Part shown: positions 9,203 through 19,402 of the stretch, one piece after another | Layout: each line of letters begins with the position of its first letter | Numbering within the stretch: position 1 is the stretch's first letter | Assembly (NCBI GenBank): GCA_024636785.1 | Contig: JAGXGK010000015.1 | Coordinates: 124,001-188,000, forward strand | DNA length: 64,000 bases | From: Gammaproteobacteria bacterium | GTDB lineage: Bacteria; Pseudomonadota; Gammaproteobacteria; SZUA-229 | Reading direction: 5' to 3' | Notes under the pieces: generated by a model | What the model saw: only the letters and a program-made list of their open reading frames with translations | The model's database searches: none | What the model was told of the DNA's origin: nothing | Translations under genes and position numbers: made by a program

Positions 9203-9315
9203 AAATGTCTCTAAATTTTTAACTATTTAATACTGGAGGATTTAGCCTCCGGCCTGTACTATTAGCCGCCAAAGCAGCAATCCGATATAACGATGATTCA
9301 TCAAGAGTTCTATTC

Positions 9316-11199
9316 ATGAGTAAATACGATGCCTCCGCGATTGAGGTATTAACAGGCCTCGAACCGGTGCAGAAACGCCCGGGAATGTACACCGATACCA
9401 CTCGTCCCAACCATCTGGCGCAGGAAGTCATTGATAATAGCGTCGATGAGGCGGTTGCCGGGCATGCCAGCCATATCGAAGTAACTTTATACAAGGATGG
9501 CTCGCTTTCGGTGCGTGACGATGGCCGTGGTATGCCCGTGGATATCCACCCCGAAGAGGGCGTCTCCGGTATCGAAGTTATTCTCACCCGCCTGCACGCG
9601 GGCGGTAAATTCTCCAACGATAATTATCAGTTCTCCGGCGGGCTGCACGGTGTTGGCGTGTCGGTGGTCAATGCGCTGTCGGCGACACTGGAGGTTGAAG
9701 TACGGCGTGACGGTGATGTCTACTGCATGAGTTTCGCGCACGGTGCAAAAACCTCGGAACTGGAAAAAATCGGTACTGTAGGCAAGCGCAATAGCGGCAC
9801 CAGCATTCGCTTCTGGCCGGAGAAAAAATATTTCGATTCAGCTAATTTTTCGGTATCGCGACTCAAGCATGTGTTGCGCGCCAAAGCGGTGTTATGCCCC
9901 GGCCTTAAAGTTGATTTCTTCGATGAGAAGAGCAGCGAGCAGGAGTCGTGGCTGTATCAGGGTGGTCTGGAAGATTATCTGAGTGAGTATCTGTCGGGAC
10001 GGGAAATGCTGCCGCAGGAACTCTTCTCCGGCAGTATGCAGGGCACCCATGAACAGGTCGACTGGTCGCTGAGCTGGCTGGTGGAAGGCGGTGAGCTGGT
10101 GGGCGAGTCCTACGTTAATCTGATCCCCACGGCGCAGGGCGGCACTCATGTCAACGGCCTGCGCACCGGTTTGACCGAGGCTTTGCGCGAGTTCTGCGAG
10201 TTTCGCAACCTGCTGCCGCGTGGTGTCAAACTCAGTCCCGAAGATGTCTGGGACCGCGTCTGTTACGTGCTCTCGGTGAAGCTGAGTGATCCGCAATTTT
10301 CCGGTCAGACCAAAGAGCGGTTGTCTTCACGTGAATGTGCCGCGTTTGTTTCCGGTGTGGTCAAGGATGCATTCAGTCTGTGGCTGAACCAGCACACCGA
10401 GGCCGGTGAAGCCATTGCCACACTGGCCATTGATAATGCTCAGAAACGGCTGCGCGCAGGCCGTAAGGTGGTGCGCAAAAAAGTCACCACCGGCCCGGCG
10501 CTGCCCGGCAAACTGGCCGACTGCTCTTCGCAGGATCTGGAGCGCACCGAACTGTTTCTGGTGGAAGGTGACTCGGCGGGCGGCTCGGCCAAGCAGGCAC
10601 GTGATCGGGTGTTTCAGGCGATTATGCCGCTGCGCGGAAAAATTCTGAATACCTGGGAAGTCGAGTCCGATCAGGTGCTGGCTTCGCAGGAGGTGCATGA
10701 CATCTCGGTGGCGCTGGGCATCGAACCGGGCAGTGACCAGCTGAAAGATTTGCGTTACGGAAAAATCTGCATTCTCGCCGACGCCGATTCCGATGGTTAT
10801 CACATCGCGACCCTGCTCTGCGCGCTGTTTCTCAAACATTTCCGCGCCCTGGTTAAAGCCGGGCATGTCTATGTGGCATTGCCGCCGCTGTTTCGCATCG
10901 ATGTGGGCAAGCAGGTTTTTTATGCGCTGGATGAATCCGAAAAGCAGGGTGTACTCGACCGTATTGAAGCCGAAAAAATTCGCGGCAAAGTGTCGGTATC
11001 GCGCTTCAAGGGGCTGGGTGAGATGAATCCCATGCAGCTGCGCGTGACCACGCTGGCACCCGATACCCGGCGTCTGATCCGTCTGGTTGTTACCGACGGC
11101 GATCAGAGTGACCAGATGATGGATATGCTGCTGGCGCGCAAACGCGCGGCTGACAGGAAAACCTGGCTGGAGTCGAAAGGCGATCTGGCCGCAATCTAG
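9316..11199 (+). CDS. parE: DNA topoisomerase IV subunit B
   Basis: A 627-residue type IIA topoisomerase ATPase subunit that, with ParC, decatenates daughter chromosomes. GHKL ATPase features are clear: QEVIDNSVDEA, DDGRGMPVDIH and GGLHGVGVSVVNALS, followed by the transducer domain and the TOPRIM domain with LVEGDSAGGSA and DADSDGYHI. The length and the HPEEG (not GyrB-type) context fit ParE, as does the downstream parC. ParE and ParC are separated by 150 bp. Confidence 0.95.
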   Translation: MSKYDASAIEVLTGLEPVQKRPGMYTDTTRPNHLAQEVIDNSVDEAVAGHASHIEVTLYKDGSLSVRDDGRGMPVDIHPEEGVSGIEVILTRLHAGGKFSNDNYQFSGGLHGVGVSVVNALSATLEVEVRRDGDVYCMSFAHGAKTSELEKIGTVGKRNSGTSIRFWPEKKYFDSANFSVSRLKHVLRAKAVLCPGLKVDFFDEKSSEQESWLYQGGLEDYLSEYLSGREMLPQELFSGSMQGTHEQVDWSLSWLVEGGELVGESYVNLIPTAQGGTHVNGLRTGLTEALREFCEFRNLLPRGVKLSPEDVWDRVCYVLSVKLSDPQFSGQTKERLSSRECAAFVSGVVKDAFSLWLNQHTEAGEAIATLAIDNAQKRLRAGRKVVRKKVTTGPALPGKLADCSSQDLERTELFLVEGDSAGGSAKQARDRVFQAIMPLRGKILNTWEVESDQVLASQEVHDISVALGIEPGSDQLKDLRYGKICILADADSDGYHIATLLCALFLKHFRALVKAGHVYVALPPLFRIDVGKQVFYALDESEKQGVLDRIEAEKIRGKVSVSRFKGLGEMNPMQLRVTTLAPDTRRLIRLVVTDGDQSDQMMDMLLARKRAADRKTWLESKGDLAAI

Positions 11200-11349
11200 C
11201 TGCGATCTAGAATTACAGATAAAAAATAGTTCGTCCGCAAATAAAACTTTTCCAGTTTAAATTTTAGCGTTTTTTACGGATCGTTAATCATTTTAAAAAT
11301 CTCTTCTCGCTCAGGCAGAAGAAGCTAACAGAAAACAGTTAAATAAATT

Positions 11350-13623
11350 ATGAGTGAACAGTCGAAAATCGATTTTGAAGGCGTAGAGCAGGAACCCATG
11401 TCGGTGTTTACCGAGCGGGCGTATCTGGACTATTCCATGTACGTCATCCTTGATCGCGCCCTGCCGTTCATTGGCGACGGCCTGAAACCGGTGCAGCGGC
11501 GCATTGTTTTTGCCATGTCCGAGCTGGGTCTGAATGCCACTGCCAAGCACAAAAAATCGGCACGGACCGTCGGTGATGTGCTGGGTAAATACCACCCTCA
11601 TGGCGACAGCGCCTGTTACGAAGCCATGGTGCTGATGGCGCAGCCTTTCTCCTACCGTTACCCGCTGGTGGACGGGCAGGGCAACTGGGGCTCCTCGGAT
11701 GATCCGAAATCATTCGCCGCGATGCGTTACACCGAATCCAAACTGGCTGCCTATGCCGAAGTGCTGCTCTCCGAACTGGGGCAGGGCACAGTGACCTGGC
11801 AGCCGAATTTTGACGGCTCTCTTGATGAGCCGGAAACCCTGCCCGCGCGTCTGCCGAATGTATTGCTCAACGGCGGCACCGGTATCGCGGTGGGTATGGC
11901 TACCGATTTGCTGCCGCACAATATTCGTGAAGTGGCCAGCGCCTGCATTCGTTTGCTGGAAGAGCCGAAGAGCACGCTGGAAGATCTATGCGAGCATATT
12001 CAGGGGCCGGATTTTCCCACCGAAGCTGAAATTATTACCTCGCGCGCTGACATTATTGAAACCTATCGCACCGGCCACGGCAGCGTTCGCCAGCGCGCGC
12101 GTTACGAAAAAGAAGATGGCGCCATCATCGTCACCGCGTTGCCCTACCGGGTTTCCGGCAACAAGGTGCTGGAGCAGATTGCGCAGCAGATGATCGCGAA
12201 GAAACTGCCGATGGTGGAAGATCTGCGTGACGAATCCGACCATGAAAATCCCACCCGTCTGGTGATTGTTCCACGTTCCAATCGCGTCAATGTCGACGAA
12301 TTAATGGGACATCTATTCGCCACCACCGATCTGGAATCGAGTTACCGGGTCAACATGAACATGATCGGCATCAATGGCCGGCCTCAGGTCAAAGACCTGA
12401 GAATGATCCTGGAGGAGTGGCTCAAGTTCCGTACAGTGACCGTGCGTCGTCGCCTGCAATGGCGTCTGGATAAGGTCAACAGCCGCCTGCATATTCTTGA
12501 TGGTTTGCTGATTGCCTTTCTGAATATCGACGAAGTCATCGCGATCATTCGTGAACACGATAAACCCAAACCAGTGTTGATGACACGTTTTGGAATCTCG
12601 GATATTCAGGCTGAAGCTATCCTCGAACTGAAACTGCGCCATCTGGCCAAGCTCGAAGAAATGAAGATACGCGGTGAGCAGGATGCGCTGGCGGAAGAGC
12701 GCGACTATCTGGAAAAAATTCTGGCTTCGGCCACGAGGCTGAAAACCCTGATTCGCAAAGAAATCGAGGAAGACGCCAAAAAATATGGCGACGATCGACG
12801 CTCCCCCATCGTTGCGCGCTGTGCCGCGCAGGCGATGGATGAGAGTACGCTGATTGCCAGCGATCCGGTCACCGTGGTGCTCTCATCCATGGGCTGGGCG
12901 CGAGCCGCCAAGGGCCATGATATCGATCCCGCAAAGCTCAATTATAAATCCGGCGATCACTATCTGGCAGCGGCTTCGGGACGGAGTAATCAGATGGCGG
13001 TGTTCCTTGACTCCACTGGACGCGCCTACACCTTGCCGGCTCACAAACTGCCCTCAGCGCGCGGTCAGGGTGATCCCCTCAGCAGCTATTTCACGCCGCC
13101 GGCCGGTGCCAATTTTGTTTCTGTAATCATGGGGCACGCCGATGATCTTTATCTGCTGTGTAGTTCCTTCGGTTATGGTTTTGTCACCAAAATGGCGGAT
13201 TTACAATCGCGGACAAAATCGGGCAAGGCCGTGCTTAATGTCGCCAAAGGCGCGAAAGTGTTGCCACCGGTTAAAGTGCGAAATCTCGAAAACGAGCAGA
13301 TTGTAGTGGTGAGTTCGGAAGGTCACCTGCTGGTCACGCCGCTGGCACAGCTGCCGCAAATGGCACGTGGTAAGGGCAATAAGATCATCAATATTCCGAG
13401 CAAGAAACTCAGTGCTGGTGAAGAGGCGGTGGTTGCCGCCACCCTGCTGCGCCCCGATGAAAAGCTGGTGGTGCACTCGGGCAAAAAATATAAAACCATG
13501 AAACCCTCGGAGATTGAGATTTATTCAGGTGAACGCGGGCGACGCGGACTTAAGTTACCTCAGGGCTACAGGAATGTGGAGTCGTTGGTGGTTGAATATA
13601 AAGTAGTGAAAGAAGAGGACTGA
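11350..13623 (+). CDS. parC: DNA topoisomerase IV subunit A
   Basis: A 757-residue cleavage-religation subunit of topoisomerase IV. The winged-helix active site contains the catalytic tyrosine in [10 protein letters not shown] and the quinolone-region segment [13 protein letters not shown], which carries the usual Ser and Glu. A C-terminal pinwheel domain from about residue 500 binds DNA. Shorter than GyrA and without the GyrA box, which supports ParC. It ends 3 bp from the stop of the opposing fimX-like gene. Confidence 0.95.
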   Translation: MSEQSKIDFEGVEQEPMSVFTERAYLDYSMYVILDRALPFIGDGLKPVQRRIVFAMSELGLNATAKHKKSARTVGDVLGKYHPHGDSACYEAMVLMAQPFSYRYPLVDGQGNWGSSDDPKSFAAMRYTESKLAAYAEVLLSELGQGTVTWQPNFDGSLDEPETLPARLPNVLLNGGTGIAVGMATDLLPHNIREVASACIRLLEEPKSTLEDLCEHIQGPDFPTEAEIITSRADIIETYRTGHGSVRQRARYEKEDGAIIVTALPYRVSGNKVLEQIAQQMIAKKLPMVEDLRDESDHENPTRLVIVPRSNRVNVDELMGHLFATTDLESSYRVNMNMIGINGRPQVKDLRMILEEWLKFRTVTVRRRLQWRLDKVNSRLHILDGLLIAFLNIDEVIAIIREHDKPKPVLMTRFGISDIQAEAILELKLRHLAKLEEMKIRGEQDALAEERDYLEKILASATRLKTLIRKEIEEDAKKYGDDRRSPIVARCAAQAMDESTLIASDPVTVVLSSMGWARAAKGHDIDPAKLNYKSGDHYLAAASGRSNQMAVFLDSTGRAYTLPAHKLPSARGQGDPLSSYFTPPAGANFVSVIMGHADDLYLLCSSFGYGFVTKMADLQSRTKSGKAVLNVAKGAKVLPPVKVRNLENEQIVVVSSEGHLLVTPLAQLPQMARGKGNKIINIPSKKLSAGEEAVVAATLLRPDEKLVVHSGKKYKTMKPSEIEIYSGERGRRGLKLPQGYRNVESLVVEYKVVKEED

Positions 13624-13626
13624 GCT

Positions 13627-15717
13627 TCATCCCCCCATATCGGTAAAGTCATAATTCATGACAGGTGAGGGTTCCTGCAAAAAGTACCCCTGAATAAAAT
13701 TGACGTTCATGCCCCATAGTATCGACAGGCTGCCTGCATCAGGTACGAACTGGGTGATGGTTAATTTGCCGCGTTCAGTGGCCTGGGCCGTGATGCGCTG
13801 TATAGCCTTCTGGTTCTGTTCGCTTTCAGTCAGGTTGTCCATAAAACTTCTATCAAGACGAATATAATCAACATCTATATGGTCGAGCAGCTGAAATGGG
13901 TTCGCACCGGTACCAAAGTCGTCCAGCACGAAACCACAGTTGATTTTCCGGAGATTTTCAGACATGGCTTTGGTGTATTTTAGGTTGGTCACGGCGGCGG
14001 CTTCCTTTACTTCGAAAACAAGACAGTCAGCGGGTAATTTTTTCTCCTTGATCTGGTAGTCCAGCCAGGCGATGAGAGTGTCATCTTTCAGTGAAGGGGC
14101 TGAAAGCTTGATGAAAAAACGGGTGCGGCTGCCTTTTTTCCAGCGCTCAGACAATACCTGGATAGTGCGTGTCAGTACCCAGCGATCAATGGCGATGGCC
14201 ATGCCGATGCGTTCTGCAGCAGGAAAAAAGTCCTGAGGCATAATTAGAGTGCCGTCCTCACCTTTCAGGCGTACGAAAACTTCATAGCGCTCGTCAGTAT
14301 CACCATGAAGGCTGACTATGGGCTGGTAGTAGAGAACGAACCTGTTATGCATTATCGCATTAGTTAGTTGTCCCTTGAATTTCGAATCGGCCTCGTGCCG
14401 GGTTAACTCACCCTCTTTCGGAACGTAAAGACTGATCTGATTCGTGCCGTTGGCAGCGGCTTCATTAGAAGCTTTTTCTACGCGCGCTAAAACTTCATTG
14501 CAATCCGGAGAATTTCTGTTGATAAGAACAATGCCGGCACTGCAGGTAGTATTGACAGTTGCATCTTTAATCTGAACTTCGTATTCACTGAGCTTTGCCA
14601 GAATTTCTTTTGCATACTTCTCGATGAATTCCTTGTCGCTTCCACGCCTGAGGATAGTGAAGCTGGCATGAGTGTAACGCGATAAAATATCATTTTCATG
14701 TGTGCATTCGGCAAGGGCTTTGGCGATGCCAACGATGTAATGGTCTACCCCGACAACGCCGACTTCATTTTTAATACTGTCAAAGTTATCGAGGTGTATC
14801 TCCATAATGGCAGCGATATTGTCATTGCCCTCGCATTCACTAATGATAGTTTCTACTTCCTCCAGACAATGCTGGCGATTGTATAATCCGGTCAGCTGAT
14901 CCTTCTGGCTGAGGAGTTTTAACTGGCGCTCAAGCTCTTCAGTATTGACATCTTCTTTGCGAATAACGATTTGTATGCAGGGCTCGCCATCAATGCGTGC
15001 TGCCGAGAATTCCATTTCACCATCAAATTCCTTGCCATCGGGTTTGTGCAGGCGGGTAACCAGTTTTTTGAGGCCGCTATTTGTTTTCATATATTCGCGC
15101 AAAAAGGCCTTAAAATCATCGCGACTGCTAGTTGCCACCATATCAAGTATAGGGATACCTTCGAGATCGTCAGACTGACCAATGTCGAACAATTCCAGAT
15201 AGGAGGCATTTGAATAGACATGCATGCCTTCATGGATATAGGCAATGGCGTCTCGCGAGCTGTCGAGTAGTGAGTTACAACGCAGTTCAGACTCGTCCAG
15301 AACTTTTTGCAGTTCCAGATTTTTCTTCCAGTTACGATAGGCACGCACTTCGCGATGTATAACCTGAGCAAGATGTTTCATGTTCTGGTAGGAAGAGAGG
15401 TCCATGGCGCCGGCACTGATGACATCCGTTATAGCAGTAGTTGCTTCGTTTTTATCCACCGCAATAACTGGAATAAGTGCATTGTCGGTATTTTCCTGTA
15501 TTATTTTGCAGGTCTGCTCCAGACTGATTAACTCCATGCCCTGTGAATACAGCACCAGATCAGGATGACGTGATTTAATGGCGTCTATCAGGTCTTCATC
15601 ATCTTCCACCCGCGATGAACGTGTGGCGTAACCCAGTGCTCTGAGTGTGCTGATAACTTTTTCTTCGGTGTCGAAGGAGTCATCGACAATAATCAGATTA
15701 ATGGTTTTTTCAGCCAT
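13627..15717 (-). CDS. fimX: FimX-like degenerate GGDEF/EAL c-di-GMP receptor
   Basis: A 696-residue cytoplasmic protein with a receiver-like domain (1-125), PAS (140-255), GGDEF (265-430) and EAL (450-690). Each enzymatic site is altered: the receiver has Tyr-Ser where the phospho-Asp should be (DLVLYS, 53-58), GGDEF is replaced by THASF (349-353) and EAL by EVF (479-481), while DDFGTG is kept. This matches Pseudomonas FimX, a polar c-di-GMP receptor that promotes type IV pilus assembly and twitching. Domain order, length (about 690) and location after parC all agree. It is therefore expected to bind c-di-GMP rather than make or degrade it. A PilZ-like gene lies directly upstream on the same strand. 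Confidence 0.85.
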   Translation of the reverse strand: MAEKTINLIIVDDSFDTEEKVISTLRALGYATRSSRVEDDEDLIDAIKSRHPDLVLYSQGMELISLEQTCKIIQENTDNALIPVIAVDKNEATTAITDVISAGAMDLSSYQNMKHLAQVIHREVRAYRNWKKNLELQKVLDESELRCNSLLDSSRDAIAYIHEGMHVYSNASYLELFDIGQSDDLEGIPILDMVATSSRDDFKAFLREYMKTNSGLKKLVTRLHKPDGKEFDGEMEFSAARIDGEPCIQIVIRKEDVNTEELERQLKLLSQKDQLTGLYNRQHCLEEVETIISECEGNDNIAAIMEIHLDNFDSIKNEVGVVGVDHYIVGIAKALAECTHENDILSRYTHASFTILRRGSDKEFIEKYAKEILAKLSEYEVQIKDATVNTTCSAGIVLINRNSPDCNEVLARVEKASNEAAANGTNQISLYVPKEGELTRHEADSKFKGQLTNAIMHNRFVLYYQPIVSLHGDTDERYEVFVRLKGEDGTLIMPQDFFPAAERIGMAIAIDRWVLTRTIQVLSERWKKGSRTRFFIKLSAPSLKDDTLIAWLDYQIKEKKLPADCLVFEVKEAAAVTNLKYTKAMSENLRKINCGFVLDDFGTGANPFQLLDHIDVDYIRLDRSFMDNLTESEQNQKAIQRITAQATERGKLTITQFVPDAGSLSILWGMNVNFIQGYFLQEPSPVMNYDFTDMGG

Positions 15718-15780
15718 TGTTTATTATGATCCAATAAATGCCCGCGCATTAAATAACCCGGGTGAGTTGCAGTTTAGTTA

Positions 15781-17598
15781 TTACAGCGAAGACCAGATTT
15801 CGTCGAAGTCGTCCCTTTTTTTGGAGGTTTCTTCCTGTTTTTCGACCTTTTTCTGTTGAACGTGCTGATCCAGATGTGTGAACAGAAATTGTGTGAATAA
15901 GCCGGTATGTTCTTTCCGCTCATTTAGCCTTATTCTTATACTTTGGTCGAAAACCTCTACTTTTATTGTATCACCTGTTTTGAAGGTATGTGCGGGCAAT
16001 ATGATTGTCGCAGGTTGATTGAGGGGCTTGATTCCCGGCACCATGAGTGCATCAAAGGGCGGGTCCTGAGGTCGATTGATGCGTTGCACTACCGTGGCAA
16101 CGACCTTGGGTGACAGTATCTGTACGCCTATTTCCAGGCCGTTGGTCACACTGAACTGCATCCAGCGTATGCTGCCTATGCGCCATTCGTTATTCCCACG
16201 GGCATCCTGTTCGTGGATGGCGATGAGCTCTCCAATCTGGGCTTTGGAGGTGGTTTCCGAATTCCAGCGCAGGCAGTAACCGCCGGCGCTGACATTGGCC
16301 ACCTGCCAGTGTAGATCTTCATCTTCCTTGTTCAGTTTGAGCTCTTCGGCAGCCTGCAGGGCTCGTTGGTTATGAAAGGTGTTGGTCATTGCCGTACCCT
16401 TGGCGACCATATCCCAGGCGTCACCGGATGCGTCGTTGGTGGCGGTATGAGTCATATAGGGCGATGAATTGTCATACATGGATTTTGCTTCATCAGGAAT
16501 ATGTTCCAGAGTAAAGCCGTCGCCTCTATCGAAGGCGTTATGCACCGATTCGACTGACTCCGGTAAATTTCTTTCCCGAATCATTTCTGTTGCATGTTTT
16601 AGTCCGATAGCAGCAGCGATACCGCCCTGTTTCCCGGTTCTGGAGAATCGGCGTTTAGGCATTACTCCCCATGACAGGGACAGAGCTTTAAGTGTCTCTA
16701 TCGAAAGCTCCTCGCCGATGGTAATGGCATCGTGGTTATCTGAACTGTTGATCTGTTTGCGAATGTTGTCAACAAGCTCGGTGGTCTCCAGGGTAAAAAG
16801 CCGGCTGTCGTTCGCGCAGTCCTGTGGGTTCAGGTAGGACGGGGGCCGGTCTTCTTCAACGCGCGCACAAAAAAAACGGTCAATCTGGTTCTCCTGGGGA
16901 TGTATATCCAGTCTGGTTTGTGCAGCCCACTGATACAGCTTGTTGTAAACGCGTTGACTGTCGCTTTGACGCAGAGCAGTGGGTCGGGAGAGTGAAAACA
17001 GCAACATTTGTTTATACAGGTCTTCGATGGTGGTTTTTTCACCGGGATGCTCATTGTCCCTGACCATGATTTTATATATTTCCAAATCAACCGCATAAGC
17101 GAACATCTGATGCGCGTCCCGCCAGACATTGGCGGGCACGGAGGCGTATATTTCGCTGGCGCGGAGGAAAAGCTCTGACTGATATTTGATGGCCCGGCTG
17201 ATGGCGATGGCCTGAGTTTTGTTATCAATCTTTTCGATTTTATCGGCGGCCTGCTGGATGATGATCTTATAACCCAGTGCCATTTCCTGGAGCATGGCCT
17301 GATTGAGATTGACGATTTTTTTGCTTTTTTCGGGCAACGGAAAGGTGCGATTGACGAAATATTTTTTCAGATTATCAAAGATACCGCGGCAGGGCAGGCG
17401 CAGCATTTCCATAATCTCCAGACGGTGTTTGGCGGGTATTTTTTTACGGTTGAGCTCGCGAATCAGGCCGAAAATCTGTTTGGTCATTTCGCCCATATTG
17501 GCTTGGGGTAAATCGGACAGCCATTTCTTGAGCTTGCGCGGATGAATCGGAAAAGTGCTGTTGCCGATCTCAGTTTGTTCTGGTATGAGTAATTTCAT
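15781..17598 (-). CDS. PilZ-like domain protein, partner of FimX-like gene
   Basis: A 605-residue cytoplasmic protein. The first ~300 residues are mostly helical with no recognised domain; residues ~430-520 resemble a PilZ domain, with NVSAGGYCLRW standing for the usual DxSxxG motif. An arginine-rich segment, PKRRFSR (~314-320), could be the other ligand-binding part but is far from the NxSxxG, so c-di-GMP binding is uncertain. In Pseudomonas a conserved uncharacterised gene sits next to fimX in the same way. It lies 63 bp upstream of fimX on the same strand, so the two are probably one operon acting on type IV pili. Confidence 0.7.
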   Translation of the reverse strand: MKLLIPEQTEIGNSTFPIHPRKLKKWLSDLPQANMGEMTKQIFGLIRELNRKKIPAKHRLEIMEMLRLPCRGIFDNLKKYFVNRTFPLPEKSKKIVNLNQAMLQEMALGYKIIIQQAADKIEKIDNKTQAIAISRAIKYQSELFLRASEIYASVPANVWRDAHQMFAYAVDLEIYKIMVRDNEHPGEKTTIEDLYKQMLLFSLSRPTALRQSDSQRVYNKLYQWAAQTRLDIHPQENQIDRFFCARVEEDRPPSYLNPQDCANDSRLFTLETTELVDNIRKQINSSDNHDAITIGEELSIETLKALSLSWGVMPKRRFSRTGKQGGIAAAIGLKHATEMIRERNLPESVESVHNAFDRGDGFTLEHIPDEAKSMYDNSSPYMTHTATNDASGDAWDMVAKGTAMTNTFHNQRALQAAEELKLNKEDEDLHWQVANVSAGGYCLRWNSETTSKAQIGELIAIHEQDARGNNEWRIGSIRWMQFSVTNGLEIGVQILSPKVVATVVQRINRPQDPPFDALMVPGIKPLNQPATIILPAHTFKTGDTIKVEVFDQSIRIRLNERKEHTGLFTQFLFTHLDQHVQQKKVEKQEETSKKRDDFDEIWSSL

Positions 17599-17715
17599 GA
17601 TTTTCTTGTCATTTATTTTTAGTGCATATTATATCGATAGTTACTAGAAGGTATAAGTACGGGTCTGTAAACATACACGGTATTCATCCCTGTTTTCAGC
17701 AAGTCTAGCTCAGAT

Positions 17716-18726
17716 CTAAGAAATTACTGATTTTGAGCAGGTGCCTTTTTCCTCGGCGACCAGCCGGGGAACCAGGTAGCCGGGTAATTTTGAGCGCATA
17801 TTATCAATGATTCGGCAGGCTTTTTTACGGTTCACATCAAAGTGCATGCCTCCCTGAACCGGATCCAGCAAATGCAGATAGTAGGGCATGACGCCGCAAT
17901 CGTAGAGCCGGTGGCTCAGGGCGATCAGCGTGGCGGCGTCATCATTGATCGCTTTTAGTAAAACGCTCTGGTTTAACAGGGTGATGTTGGCGTTTTGCAG
18001 CGCCTGCAAAGCACGCATTTCATCCGCCGCTAATTCATTGGCGTGGTTAGCATGAATCACCATTGTGATTCGGAAACGCGACGCCTGCATCCAGCCGAGC
18101 AGGGCGGGGGTAATACGCGCAGGCAATACCACAGGTAAACGCGTGTGGATGCGCAGCCATTTAATATGCGCGATGCTTTCCAGATCGCGGCACAGCGAAG
18201 CCAGTTTGTCGTCATCCAGCACCAGCGGGTCGCCACCGCTCAGAATCACTTCATGAATATCAGTCTGCGCTTGCAAATAGGCCAACGTGGCCGGCCATTG
18301 CGATGATAACGCCTGAGCTTCGCTATAGGGAAAGTGGCGGCGGAAACAGTAACGGCAGTGGATGGCACAGGCGGCAGTGCTGATAATCAGGGCGCGACCG
18401 TGATATTTATGCAGCAGCCCGGGCGAGGGCATGGCGTTCAGGTCGCCGACCGGGTCGGCCTCGCCGCTCAGCGCATGTTCGGCCAGAGTTGGCAGAATCT
18501 GTAGCAGCAGCGGGTCGCGGGCATCCCCTTTATTCATCTTGTTGACATAGGCCTGCGGTACGCGCAGTCGAAATTCGGGGTTCAACTCAGTGTGTTCAAG
18601 CAGTAAATGTTCGAGTCCCAGCTGTTGCAGTAGCTCTGCCGGTGACGAAATGGCTTCTGCCAGCTGTCTTTTCCAGTCGCTTTTCAGGGTGGGCGGCAAA
18701 ATAGTGTAGAGAGGTTGTGATTGCAT
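17716..18726 (-). CDS. epmB: EF-P beta-lysylation protein EpmB (lysine 2,3-aminomutase type)
   Basis: A 336-residue radical-SAM enzyme. The CxxxCxxC cluster motif is C120-A-I-H-C124-R-Y-C127, within the lysine 2,3-aminomutase segment; a PLP-binding Lys is expected late in the protein. EpmB converts (S)-alpha-lysine to (R)-beta-lysine, which EpmA then attaches to EF-P. It is short compared with clostridial KamA, as is normal for EpmB. Divergent from efp with a shared 68-bp intergenic region. Confidence 0.93.
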   Translation of the reverse strand: MQSQPLYTILPPTLKSDWKRQLAEAISSPAELLQQLGLEHLLLEHTELNPEFRLRVPQAYVNKMNKGDARDPLLLQILPTLAEHALSGEADPVGDLNAMPSPGLLHKYHGRALIISTAACAIHCRYCFRRHFPYSEAQALSSQWPATLAYLQAQTDIHEVILSGGDPLVLDDDKLASLCRDLESIAHIKWLRIHTRLPVVLPARITPALLGWMQASRFRITMVIHANHANELAADEMRALQALQNANITLLNQSVLLKAINDDAATLIALSHRLYDCGVMPYYLHLLDPVQGGMHFDVNRKKACRIIDNMRSKLPGYLVPRLVAEEKGTCSKSVIS

Positions 18727-18794
18727 ATGTGAAAACTGTGCCTATTCAGGGTATTATTGCGCCAACTTAAAACATCCAGCGGCAGCTTAACAAC

Positions 18795-19358
18795 ATGGCT
18801 ACATATAGTACAAATCAATTCAAAAACGGGTTAAAGGTGATGGTCGATGGCGATCCGTATACGATTACAGAAAATATTCTGGTGAAGCCGGGTAAGGGGC
18901 AGGCGTTCAACCGCGTCAAATTGAAGAACCTGAAAAGCGGGCGTACGTTAGAGCGCACTTTGAAGGCTACCGAGTCGCTGGAAGGCGCAGATGTGGAAGA
19001 GCGCGATGTTGATTTTTTGTATAGCGACGGTGAAAACTGGCACTTCATGGAACCCGAAACTTTTGAGCAGCATGCCGCTGACAGTGTCGCCGTGGGTGAT
19101 GCGGCCAAATGGCTCAAGGGTCAGGAGCGATGTGTCATGACCTTATGGAATAATGCGCCGCTGACCATTGCTGTGCCAAATTTCGTTGAACTGGCCGTGG
19201 TGCAGACCGATCCTGGCCTGAAGGGTGACACCGCGCAGGGTGGCACCAAACCGTCGACACTGGAAACCGGCACAGAAGTGAAGGTTCCGCTGTTTATCGA
19301 AATCGGCGACATCCTTAAAATCGACACCCGTACCGGTGAGTATGTCTCTCGGGCCTGA
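18795..19358 (+). CDS. efp: Elongation factor P
   Basis: A 187-residue, three-domain factor that binds stalled ribosomes between the P and E sites and rescues polyproline synthesis. The modified lysine is K34 in KPGKGQAF, matching the beta-lysylation type, and both EpmA and EpmB are adjacent. The OB-fold end [11 protein letters not shown] is intact. A palindrome lies between efp and epmA. Confidence 0.95.
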   Translation: MATYSTNQFKNGLKVMVDGDPYTITENILVKPGKGQAFNRVKLKNLKSGRTLERTLKATESLEGADVEERDVDFLYSDGENWHFMEPETFEQHAADSVAVGDAAKWLKGQERCVMTLWNNAPLTIAVPNFVELAVVQTDPGLKGDTAQGGTKPSTLETGTEVKVPLFIEIGDILKIDTRTGEYVSRA

Positions 19359-19360
19359 GC

Positions 19361-19377
19361 ATTGATCCCTGATCAAT
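19361..19377 (+). repeat. Hairpin between efp and epmA
   Basis: ATTGATC-CCT-GATCAAT forms a 7-bp stem with a 3-base loop starting 3 bp after the efp stop. It is followed by CGTCATCTGATTTTT, so it may slow or partly stop transcription into epmA, which is needed in smaller amounts. No test is possible here. Confidence 0.4.
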
Positions 19378-19402
19378 CGTCATCTGATTTTTATTGATTG
19401 AT

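Noticed and set aside
9487..10866. Several antisense frames within parE
   Set aside because: Shadows of a strongly supported conserved gene; no independent start signals.
13627..15717. Active diguanylate cyclase or phosphodiesterase
   Set aside because: GGDEF and EAL motifs are replaced by THASF and EVF.
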